The notes: a model not told the origin generated them from the letters alone. 64,000 nt of DNA from Kytococcus schroeteri (GCF_002847825.1 NZ_PKIZ01000016.1:1-64000), one strand, 5' to 3'. Positions 52,684 through 62,008 are shown, counted from the stretch's first letter. Translations and numbers: made by a program.

Positions 52684-53759
52684 AGCGTCCCCTTGGTGGA
52701 GGGCAGACCCGTGCCGGTGCGCGCGATGGCCTGCCGCAGGGCCCGGGCCACGGCCTTGAAGCCCACCTCCACGCGGTGATGGTCGTTGCCCGCCTGCACC
52801 GAGAGGTTGAGGGTGAGACCGGCGCCGTCGCACAGCGAACGCCAGAAGTGCTCCACCATCTCGGTGGGGAGGTCGCCCACCATCTCCCGGGTGAAGGTGC
52901 AGTCGAAGACGAGGTAGGGGCGCCCGGAGAGGTCGACCGCGGCCGTGGCGAGCGACTCGTCCATGGGCAGGGTGAACCCGTACCGGCCGATGCCGGTCTT
53001 GGTGCCCAGCGCCTCGCGCAGCGCCTGCCCGATGGCGATGCCGGTGTCCTCCACGGTGTGGTGCTCGTCGATCTCCAGGTCGCCCCGGCAGTCCACCTGC
53101 AGGGCGAACCCGCCGTGCTTGCCGAGCTGGTCGAGCATGTGGTCGAAGAAGCCCAGACCGGTGCTCACCCGTGCGGGCGCCGGGTCGTCGAGGTCCACCG
53201 CCACCCGGATGCGGGTCTCGCTGGTGGCGCGCTCCACGGTGGCGCGGCGGGGGCGGTCGACGAGCTCGTGGGCGACGGCGGCCCAGGTCCACGTGCCGCC
53301 GAGCTCCTCCTCGGTGGCCAGCTGGTAGGCCGGCACGCCCAGGGCCCGCGCGAACTCCACGTCGGTCTCCCGGTCGCCCACCACGGCCGAGCGATCCCAG
53401 TCCACGGTCCGGTCCTTGAGCAGGTGGGTCACCAGCCCGGTGCCGGGCTTGCGGGTCGGGGCGTGGTCCTCGGGCAGGGAGCGGTCCACGAGCACCTCGG
53501 AGAAGTGCACCCCCTGGCTGGTGAGCACCTGCATCACCAGGCCGTGGGCGGCGTCGAAGTCCTCCTGCGGGAAGGCGTCGGTGCCCAGGCCGTCCTGGTT
53601 GCTCACCATGACCAGGCGGTAGCCGGCCTCCTGGAGGCGCAGCAGTGCGGGCACCACGCCGTCCACGAAGCGCACCTTGGCCAGGGAGTCCACCTGGTGG
53701 TCCTCGGGCTCGGCGATGATCGTGCCGTCACGGTCGACGAGCAGCAGCGGCGTGCTCAC
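52680..53759 (-). CDS. hisB: bifunctional histidinol-phosphatase / imidazoleglycerol-phosphate dehydratase
   Basis: Two domains in 359 aa. Residues 1-165 form a HAD phosphatase (nucleophile Asp9 in [13 protein letters not shown], Thr/Ser in [10 protein letters not shown], Lys in TRKPGTGL, Asp in [12 protein letters not shown]). From about residue 172 it is IGPD ([44 protein letters not shown]). Actinobacteria normally have IGPD alone. The Cys/His zinc loop of E. coli HisB-N is absent: the place reads [16 protein letters not shown] start overlaps the hisC stop (GTGA). Confidence 0.95.
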   Translation of the reverse strand: MSTPLLLVDRDGTIIAEPEDHQVDSLAKVRFVDGVVPALLRLQEAGYRLVMVSNQDGLGTDAFPQEDFDAAHGLVMQVLTSQGVHFSEVLVDRSLPEDHAPTRKPGTGLVTHLLKDRTVDWDRSAVVGDRETDVEFARALGVPAYQLATEEELGGTWTWAAVAHELVDRPRRATVERATSETRIRVAVDLDDPAPARVSTGLGFFDHMLDQLGKHGGFALQVDCRGDLEIDEHHTVEDTGIAIGQALREALGTKTGIGRYGFTLPMDESLATAAVDLSGRPYLVFDCTFTREMVGDLPTEMVEHFWRSLCDGAGLTLNLSVQAGNDHHRVEVGFKAVARALRQAIARTGTGLPSTKGTL

Positions 53760-55054
53760 GGGGTCTCCTCGGGGGTGGTGCGGGTGGGGCGGCCGGTGGG
53801 GGGTCGGTGCGCGGGCGGGTGGGCTCCCAGTGCTCGGAGCACCCGGTCGTCCTGCTCGGGGGTGCCCAGCGTGACGCGCACGCCGTCGGCGAGGCCGGGG
53901 TGCGTGGCCAGCGCCCGGGCCACCACCCCCTGCTCCTCGAGGGCGTCGAGCACGGACCCGGGGTCGGTGCAGCGCAGGGTGACGAAGTTGGCCTCGGCCA
54001 CCAGCACCGCCTCGATGCCGGAGCCCGGCCGGCCGGCCAGGTCGCGCAGCGCCGTGGTCACCCGGTCCCGCTCGGCGAGGGTGCGCCGCACGCGGTCGGC
54101 CGTGTCCTCCAGGGCCGCGGGCTCGGTGGCGGCCAGGGCGAGCTGCACCGCGGGCACGGCCAACGGGTAGGGCGCCTGCACGCGGCCCAGCAGCGCCACG
54201 AGCTCGGCACGCGCCAGCACGGCCCCGATGCGGGCACCGGCCAGGCCGTGTGCCTTGCTCAGGGTGCGCAGCACCACCACGTTCTCGTGGGTGGCCAGCA
54301 ACGTGGCCGCCGAGGGGGCGTCGGTGAAGTCGGCATAGGCCTCGTCGACCACGAGCAGAGCGGGGGCCTCGTCGCGGCGCAGGCCCTCGGCGAGGCGCAC
54401 CAGGTCCTCGACCGGCACGCCCTGCCCGGTCGGGTTGCCCGGTGAGGGCAGCAGCACCAGGTCGGCCTGCTGCTGCCGGGCGGTGCGCAGCACGGCGTCC
54501 ACGTCCACCCGCCAGCGCTCACCGCCCCCGGGCCCCTCGGCGGGCTCCACCAGCTGCGGCACCGCGTGCACCGCGGCGCCGTGGAGGCGGGCGGTCACGG
54601 CGTACATGCCGAAGGTGGGCGGGGCCACCACCACGCCCCCGCGGGCGGCTCCCGCCGCTGGGCCGGAGGCGTCGCCGCGGGTCGCCCCGCCGGGTGCGCA
54701 GCAGGCACGGACCAGCAGGTCGATGCCCTCGTCGCTGCCCCGGGTCACGAGCAGCTCATCGGTGGCCACCCCCCACAGCCCGGCCAGGCGCCCCCGGAGC
54801 GCGGCCGGCTGCGGGTCGGGATAGCGGCGCACGCTCGCGCCGGCATCGGCCCGGTTGGGCGTGGCGGCCTCGTTGGCGTTGAGCCACGCGAGGTCCACCG
54901 GCGCCCCCTGTTCAACCGGCACCCCCTGCTCACCCGATGCGGCGGCAGCCGGCGCCACGGCACCCGCCGGTGCGCTGGTGCGGGCGCTGGAGTAGCCGGT
55001 GAAGTCCGCGAGGTCGTCCCGCACGTAGCCCAGCGGGAAGGGTCGGCGGCTCAT
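53756..55054 (-). CDS. hisC: histidinol-phosphate aminotransferase
   Basis: The PLP enzyme makes histidinol phosphate. The 432-aa protein is longer than the usual 350-370 because of an N-terminal Ala/Gly/Pro insert (about residues 25-50) and a second insert after LVRACCAPGG. Core motifs are LNANEAATPNRADAG, YPDPQPAALRGRLA, SPGNPTGQGVPV, DEAYADFTD and the Schiff-base Lys in LRTLSKAHGLAGARIG. The ATG overlaps the hisD stop (ATGA). The sequence style is that of gammaproteobacterial HisC. Confidence 0.93.
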   Translation of the reverse strand: MSRRPFPLGYVRDDLADFTGYSSARTSAPAGAVAPAAAASGEQGVPVEQGAPVDLAWLNANEAATPNRADAGASVRRYPDPQPAALRGRLAGLWGVATDELLVTRGSDEGIDLLVRACCAPGGATRGDASGPAAGAARGGVVVAPPTFGMYAVTARLHGAAVHAVPQLVEPAEGPGGGERWRVDVDAVLRTARQQQADLVLLPSPGNPTGQGVPVEDLVRLAEGLRRDEAPALLVVDEAYADFTDAPSAATLLATHENVVVLRTLSKAHGLAGARIGAVLARAELVALLGRVQAPYPLAVPAVQLALAATEPAALEDTADRVRRTLAERDRVTTALRDLAGRPGSGIEAVLVAEANFVTLRCTDPGSVLDALEEQGVVARALATHPGLADGVRVTLGTPEQDDRVLRALGAHPPAHRPPTGRPTRTTPEETP

Positions 55055-56370
55055 GCGCGCGCCTCCCCGCCCTCGGGCTCGCCGACGCGCCGGGTCACGG
55101 CCCGGGCGTGCGCCTCGAGCCCCTCGGCCCGCGCCAGCGCAACCGCCGTCCCGCCCGTGGCGCTCAACGCCCGCGAGCTGGCCTCCTGCACCGTGATGGA
55201 CAGCTGGAAGCTCGACAGGTTGACCCCACCGGTCCACCGCGCCGCCCCCGAGGTGGGCAGCACGTGGTTGGTGCCCGAGCAGTAGTCGCCCAGGGACTCC
55301 GGCGTGTGGTCGCCGAGGAACACCGAGCCCGCCGCGGTCACCCCCTCGAGCAGGTCCCGCGGCTCGCGCACGGCCAGGATGAGGTGCTCCGGGGCGTAGG
55401 CGTTGGAGACCTCCACCGCCTGCTCCAGGTCACGCACCAGCACCAGCCGGGAGGCTCCCAGCGCCTCGGTCACGATGCCGGCGCGCGGCAGCTCGGCGGC
55501 CTGCCGGGAGAGCTCCGCGGCCACCTGCTCCAGCAGGTCGCGGTCGTCGGCCACGCACACCACCTGGGAGTCCGGGCCGTGCTCGGCCTGGCTCAGCAGA
55601 TCCGCGGCCACCCACACGGGGTTCGCCCCGGCATCGGCCACCACGAGCTGCTCGCTGGGGCCGGCCGGCAGGTCGATGCCGGGACCACCCTGCATGCCGG
55701 CCACCTGGCGCTTGGCCTCGGTGACGAAGGTGTTGCCCGGCCCGAAGACCTTGTCGCACGGGCCCACGGGGCCGGCACCGAAGGCCATGGCCCCCACGGC
55801 CTGGGCACCGCCCACCACGGCGATGCGGCGGACGCCCACCTCCACGCACGCGGCCACCACCAGCGGGTCGGCGCCCCCGTCGCGCGTCGGCGGGGTGCAC
55901 ACCACCACCTCCGGGCAGCCGGCGAGCACGGCGGGCACCCCCAGCATCAGGGCGGTGGAGGGCAGCGGCGCCGAGCCGGCGGGCACGTAGAGGCCCACGC
56001 TGCGCACCGGGCGCACCACCCGCTCGCAGCGCACGGCGTCCTCGCCCTCCTGCACCACGTACGGCCGGGCACCCCCGGGGGCGTGGAAGGCACGGATCGC
56101 CTCGGCCGCCTCCGCGATGGCGCGGCGCACCTGCGGGTCCACCTGCGCCAGGGCGTCCTCCACCTCGGCGTCGGTGAGCAGCAGGTCGTCGCGGCGCACG
56201 CCGTCGAAGCGCTCGGTGAAGGCGGCCACGGCCTCGGCGCCCCCGCGGCGCACCTCGTCGAGCACCTCGGCCACGGTGCGGCTGACCTCCTCCCCCACCT
56301 CTTGGGCGGGGCGGCGCAGCGCGGCGGCGCGCTCGGCGGCGTCCAGCGTGTTCCAGTCCAGGACGCGCAT
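55051..56370 (-). CDS. hisD: histidinol dehydrogenase
   Basis: It oxidises histidinol to histidine in the last two steps. The 439-aa protein has GLYVPAGSAPLPSTALMLGV, IAVVGGAQAVGAMAFG, KVFGPGNTFVTEAKRQV, DLPAGPSEQLVVAD and the zinc/catalytic region AEHGPDSQVV and NAYAPEHLIL. The ATG overlaps the hisG stop by one base. Confidence 0.96.
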   Translation of the reverse strand: MRVLDWNTLDAAERAAALRRPAQEVGEEVSRTVAEVLDEVRRGGAEAVAAFTERFDGVRRDDLLLTDAEVEDALAQVDPQVRRAIAEAAEAIRAFHAPGGARPYVVQEGEDAVRCERVVRPVRSVGLYVPAGSAPLPSTALMLGVPAVLAGCPEVVVCTPPTRDGGADPLVVAACVEVGVRRIAVVGGAQAVGAMAFGAGPVGPCDKVFGPGNTFVTEAKRQVAGMQGGPGIDLPAGPSEQLVVADAGANPVWVAADLLSQAEHGPDSQVVCVADDRDLLEQVAAELSRQAAELPRAGIVTEALGASRLVLVRDLEQAVEVSNAYAPEHLILAVREPRDLLEGVTAAGSVFLGDHTPESLGDYCSGTNHVLPTSGAARWTGGVNLSSFQLSITVQEASSRALSATGGTAVALARAEGLEAHARAVTRRVGEPEGGEARA

Positions 56371-57287
56371 CAGACGAGCATCCCCTCGACCGGCAGCACC
56401 ACGACGCCGCGTGCCCCGGCGGCCTTGACCGCTTCGAGCAGCCCCCAGGTCACCTCGCCGTGGCAGAGCACCTGAACGGCGAACAGCCCCGCGGGGGCGG
56501 TCGGGTCAGCGGGGTCGACCCTGGGCACCACGGTGGGCTCCTCGGCATCGGGCAGCAGGGCCAGCACCTCGGCGAGGCGGTCGGCGGGCACCCGCGCGCA
56601 GACCACCTTGCTGTCGGCCACCCGGCGGGCGCCGTCCAGGCGCCGCAGCAGCAGCTCGAGCAGCTCGGCCCGCGGCCCCTCCAGGCGGCGGGCCGGGCCG
56701 GCCAGCACGGCCTCGCTCTCCAGCACCACGGCCACGGGGCGCAGCGCGTTGGCGCGCAGGGTGGCGCCGGAGCTCACGAGGTCGCACACGGCATCGGCCT
56801 GGCCCAGGCTGGGCGCGATCTCCACCGACCCGCTGAGCGTCACCACCTCGGCGTCCACGCCCTGGGCGGCCAGCCAGTCCCGGGTGAGGGCCGGGTAGCT
56901 CGTGGCCACGCGCAGTCCCTGCAACTGCTGCGGGCCCTGCCAGTCCCACTCCTGGGGCACGGCGATCTGCAGGGTGCAGGGACCGAAGCCGAGCTGGCGC
57001 ACCTCGTGCAGGTCGGTGCCCACACCGGTGGCCTGCTCCTCGGCCAGCACGTTGCGTCCCACGATGCCGAAGTCGGCCACGCCGTCGGTGAGCAGGCCGG
57101 GGATGTCGTCGTCGCGGACCAGCAGCAGATCCACCGGCAGGCCCTCGCCGAAGCAGAACAGGCGGTCACGGCTCTCGCGCCAGGTCAGGCCGCAGGCGCT
57201 CAGCAGGTCTCGGGCCGGGTCGCCGAGGCGACCGGACTTCTGGATGGCGACGCGCAGGCGGTCGCGCGGGGTCTCCACGGGGGTCAT
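56370..57287 (-). CDS. hisG: ATP phosphoribosyltransferase, long form
   Basis: It starts histidine synthesis by joining ATP and PRPP and is usually feedback-inhibited by histidine. The 305-aa long-form HisG has [71 protein letters not shown] and [15 protein letters not shown], plus the C-terminal regulatory domain. The ATG at 57287 has AGGAG five bases upstream. It is 75 bases after the regulator gene and begins the overlapping his cluster. Confidence 0.96.
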   Translation of the reverse strand: MTPVETPRDRLRVAIQKSGRLGDPARDLLSACGLTWRESRDRLFCFGEGLPVDLLLVRDDDIPGLLTDGVADFGIVGRNVLAEEQATGVGTDLHEVRQLGFGPCTLQIAVPQEWDWQGPQQLQGLRVATSYPALTRDWLAAQGVDAEVVTLSGSVEIAPSLGQADAVCDLVSSGATLRANALRPVAVVLESEAVLAGPARRLEGPRAELLELLLRRLDGARRVADSKVVCARVPADRLAEVLALLPDAEEPTVVPRVDPADPTAPAGLFAVQVLCHGEVTWGLLEAVKAAGARGVVVLPVEGMLV

Positions 57288-57362
57288 GGTGCTCCTCACC
57301 CACCAGCGGTGGGATCGAGGACGCCGGGGCGTCCGAGGGAGGTGCGCGGCGGACCGCGCCGG

Positions 57363-57680
57363 TCAGGCGGAGGCAGGCCCGTCCAGATGTCGCAGGGCCG
57401 CGCGGTAGCCACCGGCCCCGTCCTCGAGGCACCGGGCCACCCGGCCGACGGTGGTCACCGAGACGCCCGTGTCCTCGTGGATGGCGCGGTAGCTGCGACC
57501 CTCGGCCAGCTGCGGCACCACGGCCCACCGGTCGGTGAGGGCCTCCACCTCGGCGGGCGTGCACAGGTCGGTGAGCAGGGCGTCCACCTCCGCGGGGTCC
57601 TGCATCGAGGCCAGGACGGCCACGAGCTCGGCACGCACCTCGGCCACGGTGCGCGAACGGGGGGTGTCGCGTCGCTTCAT
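57363..57680 (-). CDS. TrpR/YerC-family transcriptional regulator
   Basis: The 105-aa protein matches the YerC/YecD group of TrpR-like repressors: LCTPAEVEALTDRWAVVPQL followed by the helix-turn-helix SYRAIHEDTGVSVTTVGRVARCL. It lies directly before hisG on the same strand, with AGGAGG before its ATG, so it is the first gene of the operon and the likely histidine or tryptophan-type regulator of it. The ligand is unknown; some gammaproteobacterial his operons carry a similar gene in the same position. Confidence 0.85.
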   Translation of the reverse strand: MKRRDTPRSRTVAEVRAELVAVLASMQDPAEVDALLTDLCTPAEVEALTDRWAVVPQLAEGRSYRAIHEDTGVSVTTVGRVARCLEDGAGGYRAALRHLDGPASA

Positions 57681-57750
57681 GGCGTCCTCCTGGTGCGAAC
57701 GGGGGTGGGCAGTGACGGGTGGTCGCGGTCGGCGCCGCGGGTCCGTCATC

Positions 57751-57782
57751 GAATGTATTAACACGCTAACACGCTAGGACAC
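57751..57782 (-). promoter_or_regulatory. his operon promoter with tandem 8-bp repeats
   Basis: An AT-rich island in very GC-rich DNA carries two perfect tandem copies of TAACACGC (57759-57766 and 57767-57774) and a degenerate third, TAGGACAC. On the coding strand this reads GTGTCCTAGCGTGTTAGCGTGTTAATACATTC, with TAATAC as a possible -10. The repeats are the best candidate binding site for the YerC-like regulator encoded just downstream. Confidence 0.55.
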
Positions 57783-57829
57783 GGTGCGCCGAATCGGCGT
57801 CATGCCCCCTTCCCCTCCCCCGGCACACG

Positions 57830-57867
57830 CGAGCGGCCCACCACCCCGTGGGGTGGTGGGCCGCTCG
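57830..57867 (-). terminator. hisS terminator, 18-bp perfect stem
   Basis: CGAGCGGCCCACCACCCC pairs with its exact complement around a two-base loop, 20 bases after the hisS stop, insulating hisS from the his operon. Confidence 0.85.
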
Positions 57868-57886
57868 AGGCGAGGGCCGTGCCGGG

Positions 57887-59296
57887 TCAGTCCCCGCGCA
57901 CGGCGACCGGCTGCGCCAGCTCCACGCGCAGCGCCTGCGCCAGGTCGCCCCGCTCGGCCTCGAACTGGTCGCCGCGCTGCAGGTCCTTGACCGTCACCAC
58001 ACCGCGCTCCACCTCCTGGGCGCCGAGCACGGCCACGAACCGGATGCCCGCCCGGTCGGCGTGCTTGAACTGCTTGGCCAGCTTGGCCGGCTCCAGCACC
58101 GACTCCACCCGCAGGCCGGCCGTGCGCAGCTCGGCGGCCAGACCCAGCGCCTCGGGCAGCAGGGCCTCGTCGAGCAGCGGCACGAGCACCTGGACGGTGG
58201 ACGGCTCGTCGGCGACCATGCCGTTCTCCATGAGCTGCCAGAACAGGCGGGAGAGGCCGATGGACATGCCCACGCCCGGCAGGGACGACCTGGTGTACTG
58301 CCCGGCCAGGTTCTCGTAGCGCCCACCGGAGCAGACCGACCCCAGCTCCGGGTGCTCGTCGAGGAAGGTCTCGTAGACGGTGCCGGTGTAGTAGTCCAGG
58401 CCGCGGGCGATGGCGAGGTTGACGCAGTAGTCGCCCTCGGGCACGCCGAGGTGACGCAGCATCTCGAGCACCTCGCGCAGCTCGGCCACGCCGGCGTCCA
58501 GCTCCTCGTCGCGCCCCTCCAGGCCGGCCAGCACCTCCAGGGCCTCGGCGTGCGAGCCGGTGCGGGTGGAGACGAAGCCCGCCACGGCGTCGACCACGTC
58601 CGCGGCCAGGCCGAAGCGCTCGCCGGTGAGCTCCTCGCGCAGCCAGTCCACACCGCGCTTGTCGATCTTGTCCACCTCGCGCAGCACCAGCGGCTGCTGC
58701 TCGTCGGTGATGCCGACGCTGCGGAAGAAACCGCGCAGCAGGCGGCGGTTGTTCAGGTGGATCGTGAACGGGCCGAAGTCCAGCTCGCGGAAGATGGCGT
58801 GCATGGTGGCCGGCGGCTCGGCGTCGTGGCGCACCGAGAGGGTGTCCTTGCCGATGATGTCGACGTCACACTGCACGAACTCCCGGAAGCGGCCACGCTG
58901 CGGACGCTCACCGCGGTAGACGCGCTGCATCTGGTAGCGACGGAAGGGGAAGGTCAGCTGGCCCTCGTGCTGGGCCACGAAGCGCGCCATCGGCACGGTG
59001 AGGTCGAAGCGCAGGGCGAGGTCGGGCAGGCCCACCTCGTCCCCGGCGGCCACGGCCTCGCGGTCGTTGGCCAGCCCACCGGTGGACTGCACGAAGTAGA
59101 CCTGCTTCTCGGTCTCGCCACCGGACTTGGTGAGCAGCACGTCGGTGCGCTCGAAGGCGGGCGTCTCCAGCGGGAGGAAGCCGCCGGCCTCGAAATGGCG
59201 ACGCACCACGTCCGCGATGCGGTTGAACGCCACCTGCTGGCGCGGCAGCAGCTCGAGCGTTCCCTGGGCGGGGCGGGGTGTGGTGATCTGGGCCAT
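57887..59296 (-). CDS. hisS: histidyl-tRNA synthetase
   Basis: It charges tRNA-His. The 469-aa class II synthetase has motif 1 in [16 protein letters not shown], motif 2 in [20 protein letters not shown], the histidine-binding [16 protein letters not shown], motif 3 in [13 protein letters not shown], and a C-terminal anticodon domain. It is longer than the roughly 420-aa HisRS of mycobacteria and streptomycetes and has the style of the form seen in some gammaproteobacteria. A TAGACT box six bases before the ATG suggests a leaderless transcript. Confidence 0.95.
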   Translation of the reverse strand: MAQITTPRPAQGTLELLPRQQVAFNRIADVVRRHFEAGGFLPLETPAFERTDVLLTKSGGETEKQVYFVQSTGGLANDREAVAAGDEVGLPDLALRFDLTVPMARFVAQHEGQLTFPFRRYQMQRVYRGERPQRGRFREFVQCDVDIIGKDTLSVRHDAEPPATMHAIFRELDFGPFTIHLNNRRLLRGFFRSVGITDEQQPLVLREVDKIDKRGVDWLREELTGERFGLAADVVDAVAGFVSTRTGSHAEALEVLAGLEGRDEELDAGVAELREVLEMLRHLGVPEGDYCVNLAIARGLDYYTGTVYETFLDEHPELGSVCSGGRYENLAGQYTRSSLPGVGMSIGLSRLFWQLMENGMVADEPSTVQVLVPLLDEALLPEALGLAAELRTAGLRVESVLEPAKLAKQFKHADRAGIRFVAVLGAQEVERGVVTVKDLQRGDQFEAERGDLAQALRVELAQPVAVRGD

Positions 59297-59302
59297 GGTC
59301 GG

Positions 59303-59308
59303 AGTCTA
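59303..59308 (-). promoter_or_regulatory. -10 box (TAGACT) of leaderless hisS
   Basis: TAGACT ends six bases before the hisS ATG. Confidence 0.55.
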
Positions 59309-59358
59309 GTTTCCGGGGTTCGACGCCGCGCACGGCGTGGTCGGCCACGCAGCGCGAG

Positions 59359-59388
59359 GCCCCCACCGCACCGGGGTGCGAGGGGGGC
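59359..59388 (-). terminator. hairpin terminator after the PfpI-family gene
   Basis: GCCCCCACCGCA pairs with TGCGAGGGGGGC, with a two-base internal mismatch, 36 bases after the stop. Confidence 0.6.
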
Positions 59389-59423
59389 CGGGCGCCGGTC
59401 GTGACGGCGTGGCGGTCAGGAGC

Positions 59424-59996
59424 TCAGCCCTGCGGGGCGGCGGCGCCGTGCTCGAGCGCCTCGAGGATCGCCCCGTTGAAGGCGGGCAGGTCGTCGGGGT
59501 TGCGGCTGGTGATGAGGTTGCCGTCCACCACGACGCTCTCGCCGCTCACCCAGTCGGCGCCTGCGTTGCGCAGGTCGGTCTCGATGCTGTCGAAGCCCGT
59601 CACGCGGCGGCCGTCCACCACGCCCGCCTCGGCCAGCACCCAGCCGGCGTGGCAGATGGCGGCCACCGGGCGGCCCGCGTCGTGCACGGCCTTCACGAGG
59701 GCCACGGACTTCTCGTCCAGGCGCAGAGCGTCCGGGTTGGCCACGCCACCGGGCAGAACGAGCACGTCCACGTCGTCGGCGGACACCTCGGCCACGGCGC
59801 CGTCGGCGGTGCGGGTCTCGGCCTTGTCGAGGTGGTTGAAGAGCTGCACCTCGCCGCCCTCGGGGCTCACGAGGCGCGCGGTGTGGCCGGCCTCGGTGAC
59901 GGCCTTCCACGGGTCGGTGAGCTCCACGGCCTCGATGCCCTCGGCGGAGGTCAGAAAGTAGACGGTCTTGCCGGTGGTCTGCGTGGTGTCGGTCAT
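59424..59996 (-). CDS. DJ-1/PfpI family protein
   Basis: The 190-aa protein has the PfpI fold with the nucleophile Cys in PVAAICHAGWVLAEAG, VLVLPGGVANPDAL before it, and SRNPDDLPAFNGAILEAL at the end. Members are deglycases, chaperones or proteases of general stress response; the activity here is not determined. The ATG at 59996 has GGTGGAG upstream. It is a single gene between hisS and etfA. Confidence 0.88.
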   Translation of the reverse strand: MTDTTQTTGKTVYFLTSAEGIEAVELTDPWKAVTEAGHTARLVSPEGGEVQLFNHLDKAETRTADGAVAEVSADDVDVLVLPGGVANPDALRLDEKSVALVKAVHDAGRPVAAICHAGWVLAEAGVVDGRRVTGFDSIETDLRNAGADWVSGESVVVDGNLITSRNPDDLPAFNGAILEALEHGAAAPQG

Positions 59997-60123
59997 GGCT
60001 CCACCCTCGCGCCGACCCCCGGCACGTCGCAACCGGAGGGCTGCTCGGCCAGCACCCCCGCGCCGCCCGGCCCCCGGCCCTTCGGACCCGCACCCCCACC
60101 GGACCACCACCTGCTGGACCGGA

Positions 60124-60184
60124 CCCGAGAACCGCACCGGTGCCGAACTCGACTGTCGAGTTCGGCACCGGTGCGGTTCTCGGG
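60124..60184 (-). terminator. etfA terminator, perfect 29-bp stem
   Basis: CCCGAGAACCGCACCGGTGC then CGAACTCGA pairs without mismatch with its complement around a three-base loop (CTG), 51 bases after the etfA stop. It is the longest perfect hairpin in the window. Confidence 0.8.
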
Positions 60185-60235
60185 CGCGGCCGGGGTCGGT
60201 TCCGGCCCGGCCGGCGCGGGGTCAGGACCCGGCGG

Positions 60236-61189
60236 TCACTTGCTGGACTGGATCTTCTCCGTGGCCTGCGGCAGCACGTCGAACAGGTCGCCCACGACGC
60301 CGAAGTCCACCATCGAGAAGATGGGCGCCTCCTCGTCCTTGTTCACCGCGACGATGGTCTTGGAGGTCTGCATGCCGGCGCGGTGCTGGATGGCACCGGA
60401 GATGCCGGCCGCCACGTACAGCTGCGGGGACACGGTCACGCCGGTCTGGCCCACCTGGCTGGAGTGCGGGTACCAGCCGGCGTCCACCGCGGCGCGCGAG
60501 GCACCCACGGCGGCACCCAGCGAGTCGGCGAAGGACTCGACCGGGTCGAAGTCACCGCCGGTGCCACGGCCACCGGAGACCACGATGGCGGCCTCGGTGA
60601 GGGCGGGGCGGCCGGAGGCCTGCTTCTCCTCGCTGGCCACGATCTTCGCGCCACGCGCCACATCGGAGAGCTCCACCTCCACGACTTCGTCGGCGCACGC
60701 CCCCTGGGCCGGCTCGGCGGTCACCGAGTTGGGCTTGAGCGACACGATCGCCACACCCTTGGCGACGTGCGAGGCGGTGGTCCAGCCACCGGCGAACACC
60801 GACTTGGTGACCTTCACGCCACCGTCGGCGGCCTCCACGTCCACGGCGTCGGTGATGACACCCGAGGCGGTCATGACGGCCAGGCGCCCGGCCACCTCCT
60901 TGCCCTCCGGCGAGGACGGCACGATGACGGCCGACGCGCCGGTGCGCTGCACCAGCTGGGCCAGGCCCTCGGCGGTGGGGCCCACGAGGTACTCGCCGAA
61001 CTCGGCGGCCTCGAGGCGGTACACCTTCTCCGCGCCGGCGGCGGCCAGGGCCTCCTTGGCGGCGTCGAAGCCGGCACCCACGAACACCGCGGACGGCTCA
61101 CCCACGCGGCGCGCGGCGGTCAGCATCTCGGAGGTCGTCTTGCGGACGTCGCCCTCGACGTGGTCGACCAGAACCAGAACTTCACCCAT
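60236..61189 (-). CDS. etfA: electron transfer flavoprotein, alpha subunit
   Basis: With EtfB it carries electrons from acyl-CoA dehydrogenases. The 317-aa protein has the alpha-subunit FAD domain near the C terminus: VVSGGRGTGGDF, GASRAAVDAGWYPHSSQVGQ, TVSPQLYVAAGISGAIQHRA and TIVAVNKDEEAPIF. It follows etfB by 30 bases. Confidence 0.96.
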   Translation of the reverse strand: MGEVLVLVDHVEGDVRKTTSEMLTAARRVGEPSAVFVGAGFDAAKEALAAAGAEKVYRLEAAEFGEYLVGPTAEGLAQLVQRTGASAVIVPSSPEGKEVAGRLAVMTASGVITDAVDVEAADGGVKVTKSVFAGGWTTASHVAKGVAIVSLKPNSVTAEPAQGACADEVVEVELSDVARGAKIVASEEKQASGRPALTEAAIVVSGGRGTGGDFDPVESFADSLGAAVGASRAAVDAGWYPHSSQVGQTGVTVSPQLYVAAGISGAIQHRAGMQTSKTIVAVNKDEEAPIFSMVDFGVVGDLFDVLPQATEKIQSSK

Positions 61190-61219
61190 CGTCTACTCCT
61201 TGGATCTCGTCGGGGCGTC

Positions 61220-62008
61220 TCAGATGAACTTGCGCTGGGCCAGGAAGTCGGCCAGCTTCTGGCCGCCGTCACCCTCGTCGGTGACGATCTCGCCGGCCTC
61301 GCGCGGCGGGCGCTGCGTGGTGCCGTCCACCATGGCCCAGGCGTTGGCCGCACCCACCATCGAGGGGTCCACACCCAGGTCGGCCAGCGACCAGGACTCG
61401 ATGGTCTTCTTCTTGGCCGCCATGATCCCCTTGAAGGAGGGGTAGCGCGGCTCGTTGATCTGGTCGGTCACCGAGACCACGGCCGGCAGGGTGGCCTCCA
61501 CGGTCTGGGTGGCCTCGGCGGTGTCGCGCTTGATGGTGATGGTGCCGCCGGTCTCGCCGGAGCACTCCACGGAGTTGGCCAGGGTCACCATCGGCACGCC
61601 GAGCAGCTCGGCCACCATCGCGGGCACCACGCCCATGGCGCCGTCGGTGGAGCTCATGCCGAAGAGCACGAGGTCCACCTCGTCGACCTTCTTGACGGCC
61701 TCGGCCAGCACCACGGCGGTGGAGAGGGCGTCGGAGCCGGCCAGCGCGTCGTCGGTGACGTGCACGCCGTCGGTGGCGCCCATCTGCAGGGCCTTCTTCA
61801 CGGCCTCCTCGGCGGCGGCCGGGCCCATGGTCAGCACGGTCACGCGGCCGTCCCCGGCGGCCTCGGTGATCTTGAGGGCCTCCTCCACCGCGTACTCGTC
61901 GAGCTCGGACAGCAGACCGTCCGTGGTGCGGTCGGTCAGGCCCTGGTCATCGAAGGACCGGTCACCCTGGGCGTCCGGGACGTGCTTCACGCACACGACG
62001 ATGTTCAT
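61220..62008 (-). CDS. etfB: electron transfer flavoprotein, beta subunit
   Basis: The 262-aa AMP-binding partner of EtfA. It shows NIVVCVKHVPDAQGD at the start, YAVEEALKITEA, VLFGMSSTDGAMGVVPAMVA and the family signature region ATLPAVVSVTDQINEPRYPS. The ATG has GAGAGAGG upstream; etfA follows in the same unit. Confidence 0.96.
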   Translation of the reverse strand: MNIVVCVKHVPDAQGDRSFDDQGLTDRTTDGLLSELDEYAVEEALKITEAAGDGRVTVLTMGPAAAEEAVKKALQMGATDGVHVTDDALAGSDALSTAVVLAEAVKKVDEVDLVLFGMSSTDGAMGVVPAMVAELLGVPMVTLANSVECSGETGGTITIKRDTAEATQTVEATLPAVVSVTDQINEPRYPSFKGIMAAKKKTIESWSLADLGVDPSMVGAANAWAMVDGTTQRPPREAGEIVTDEGDGGQKLADFLAQRKFI

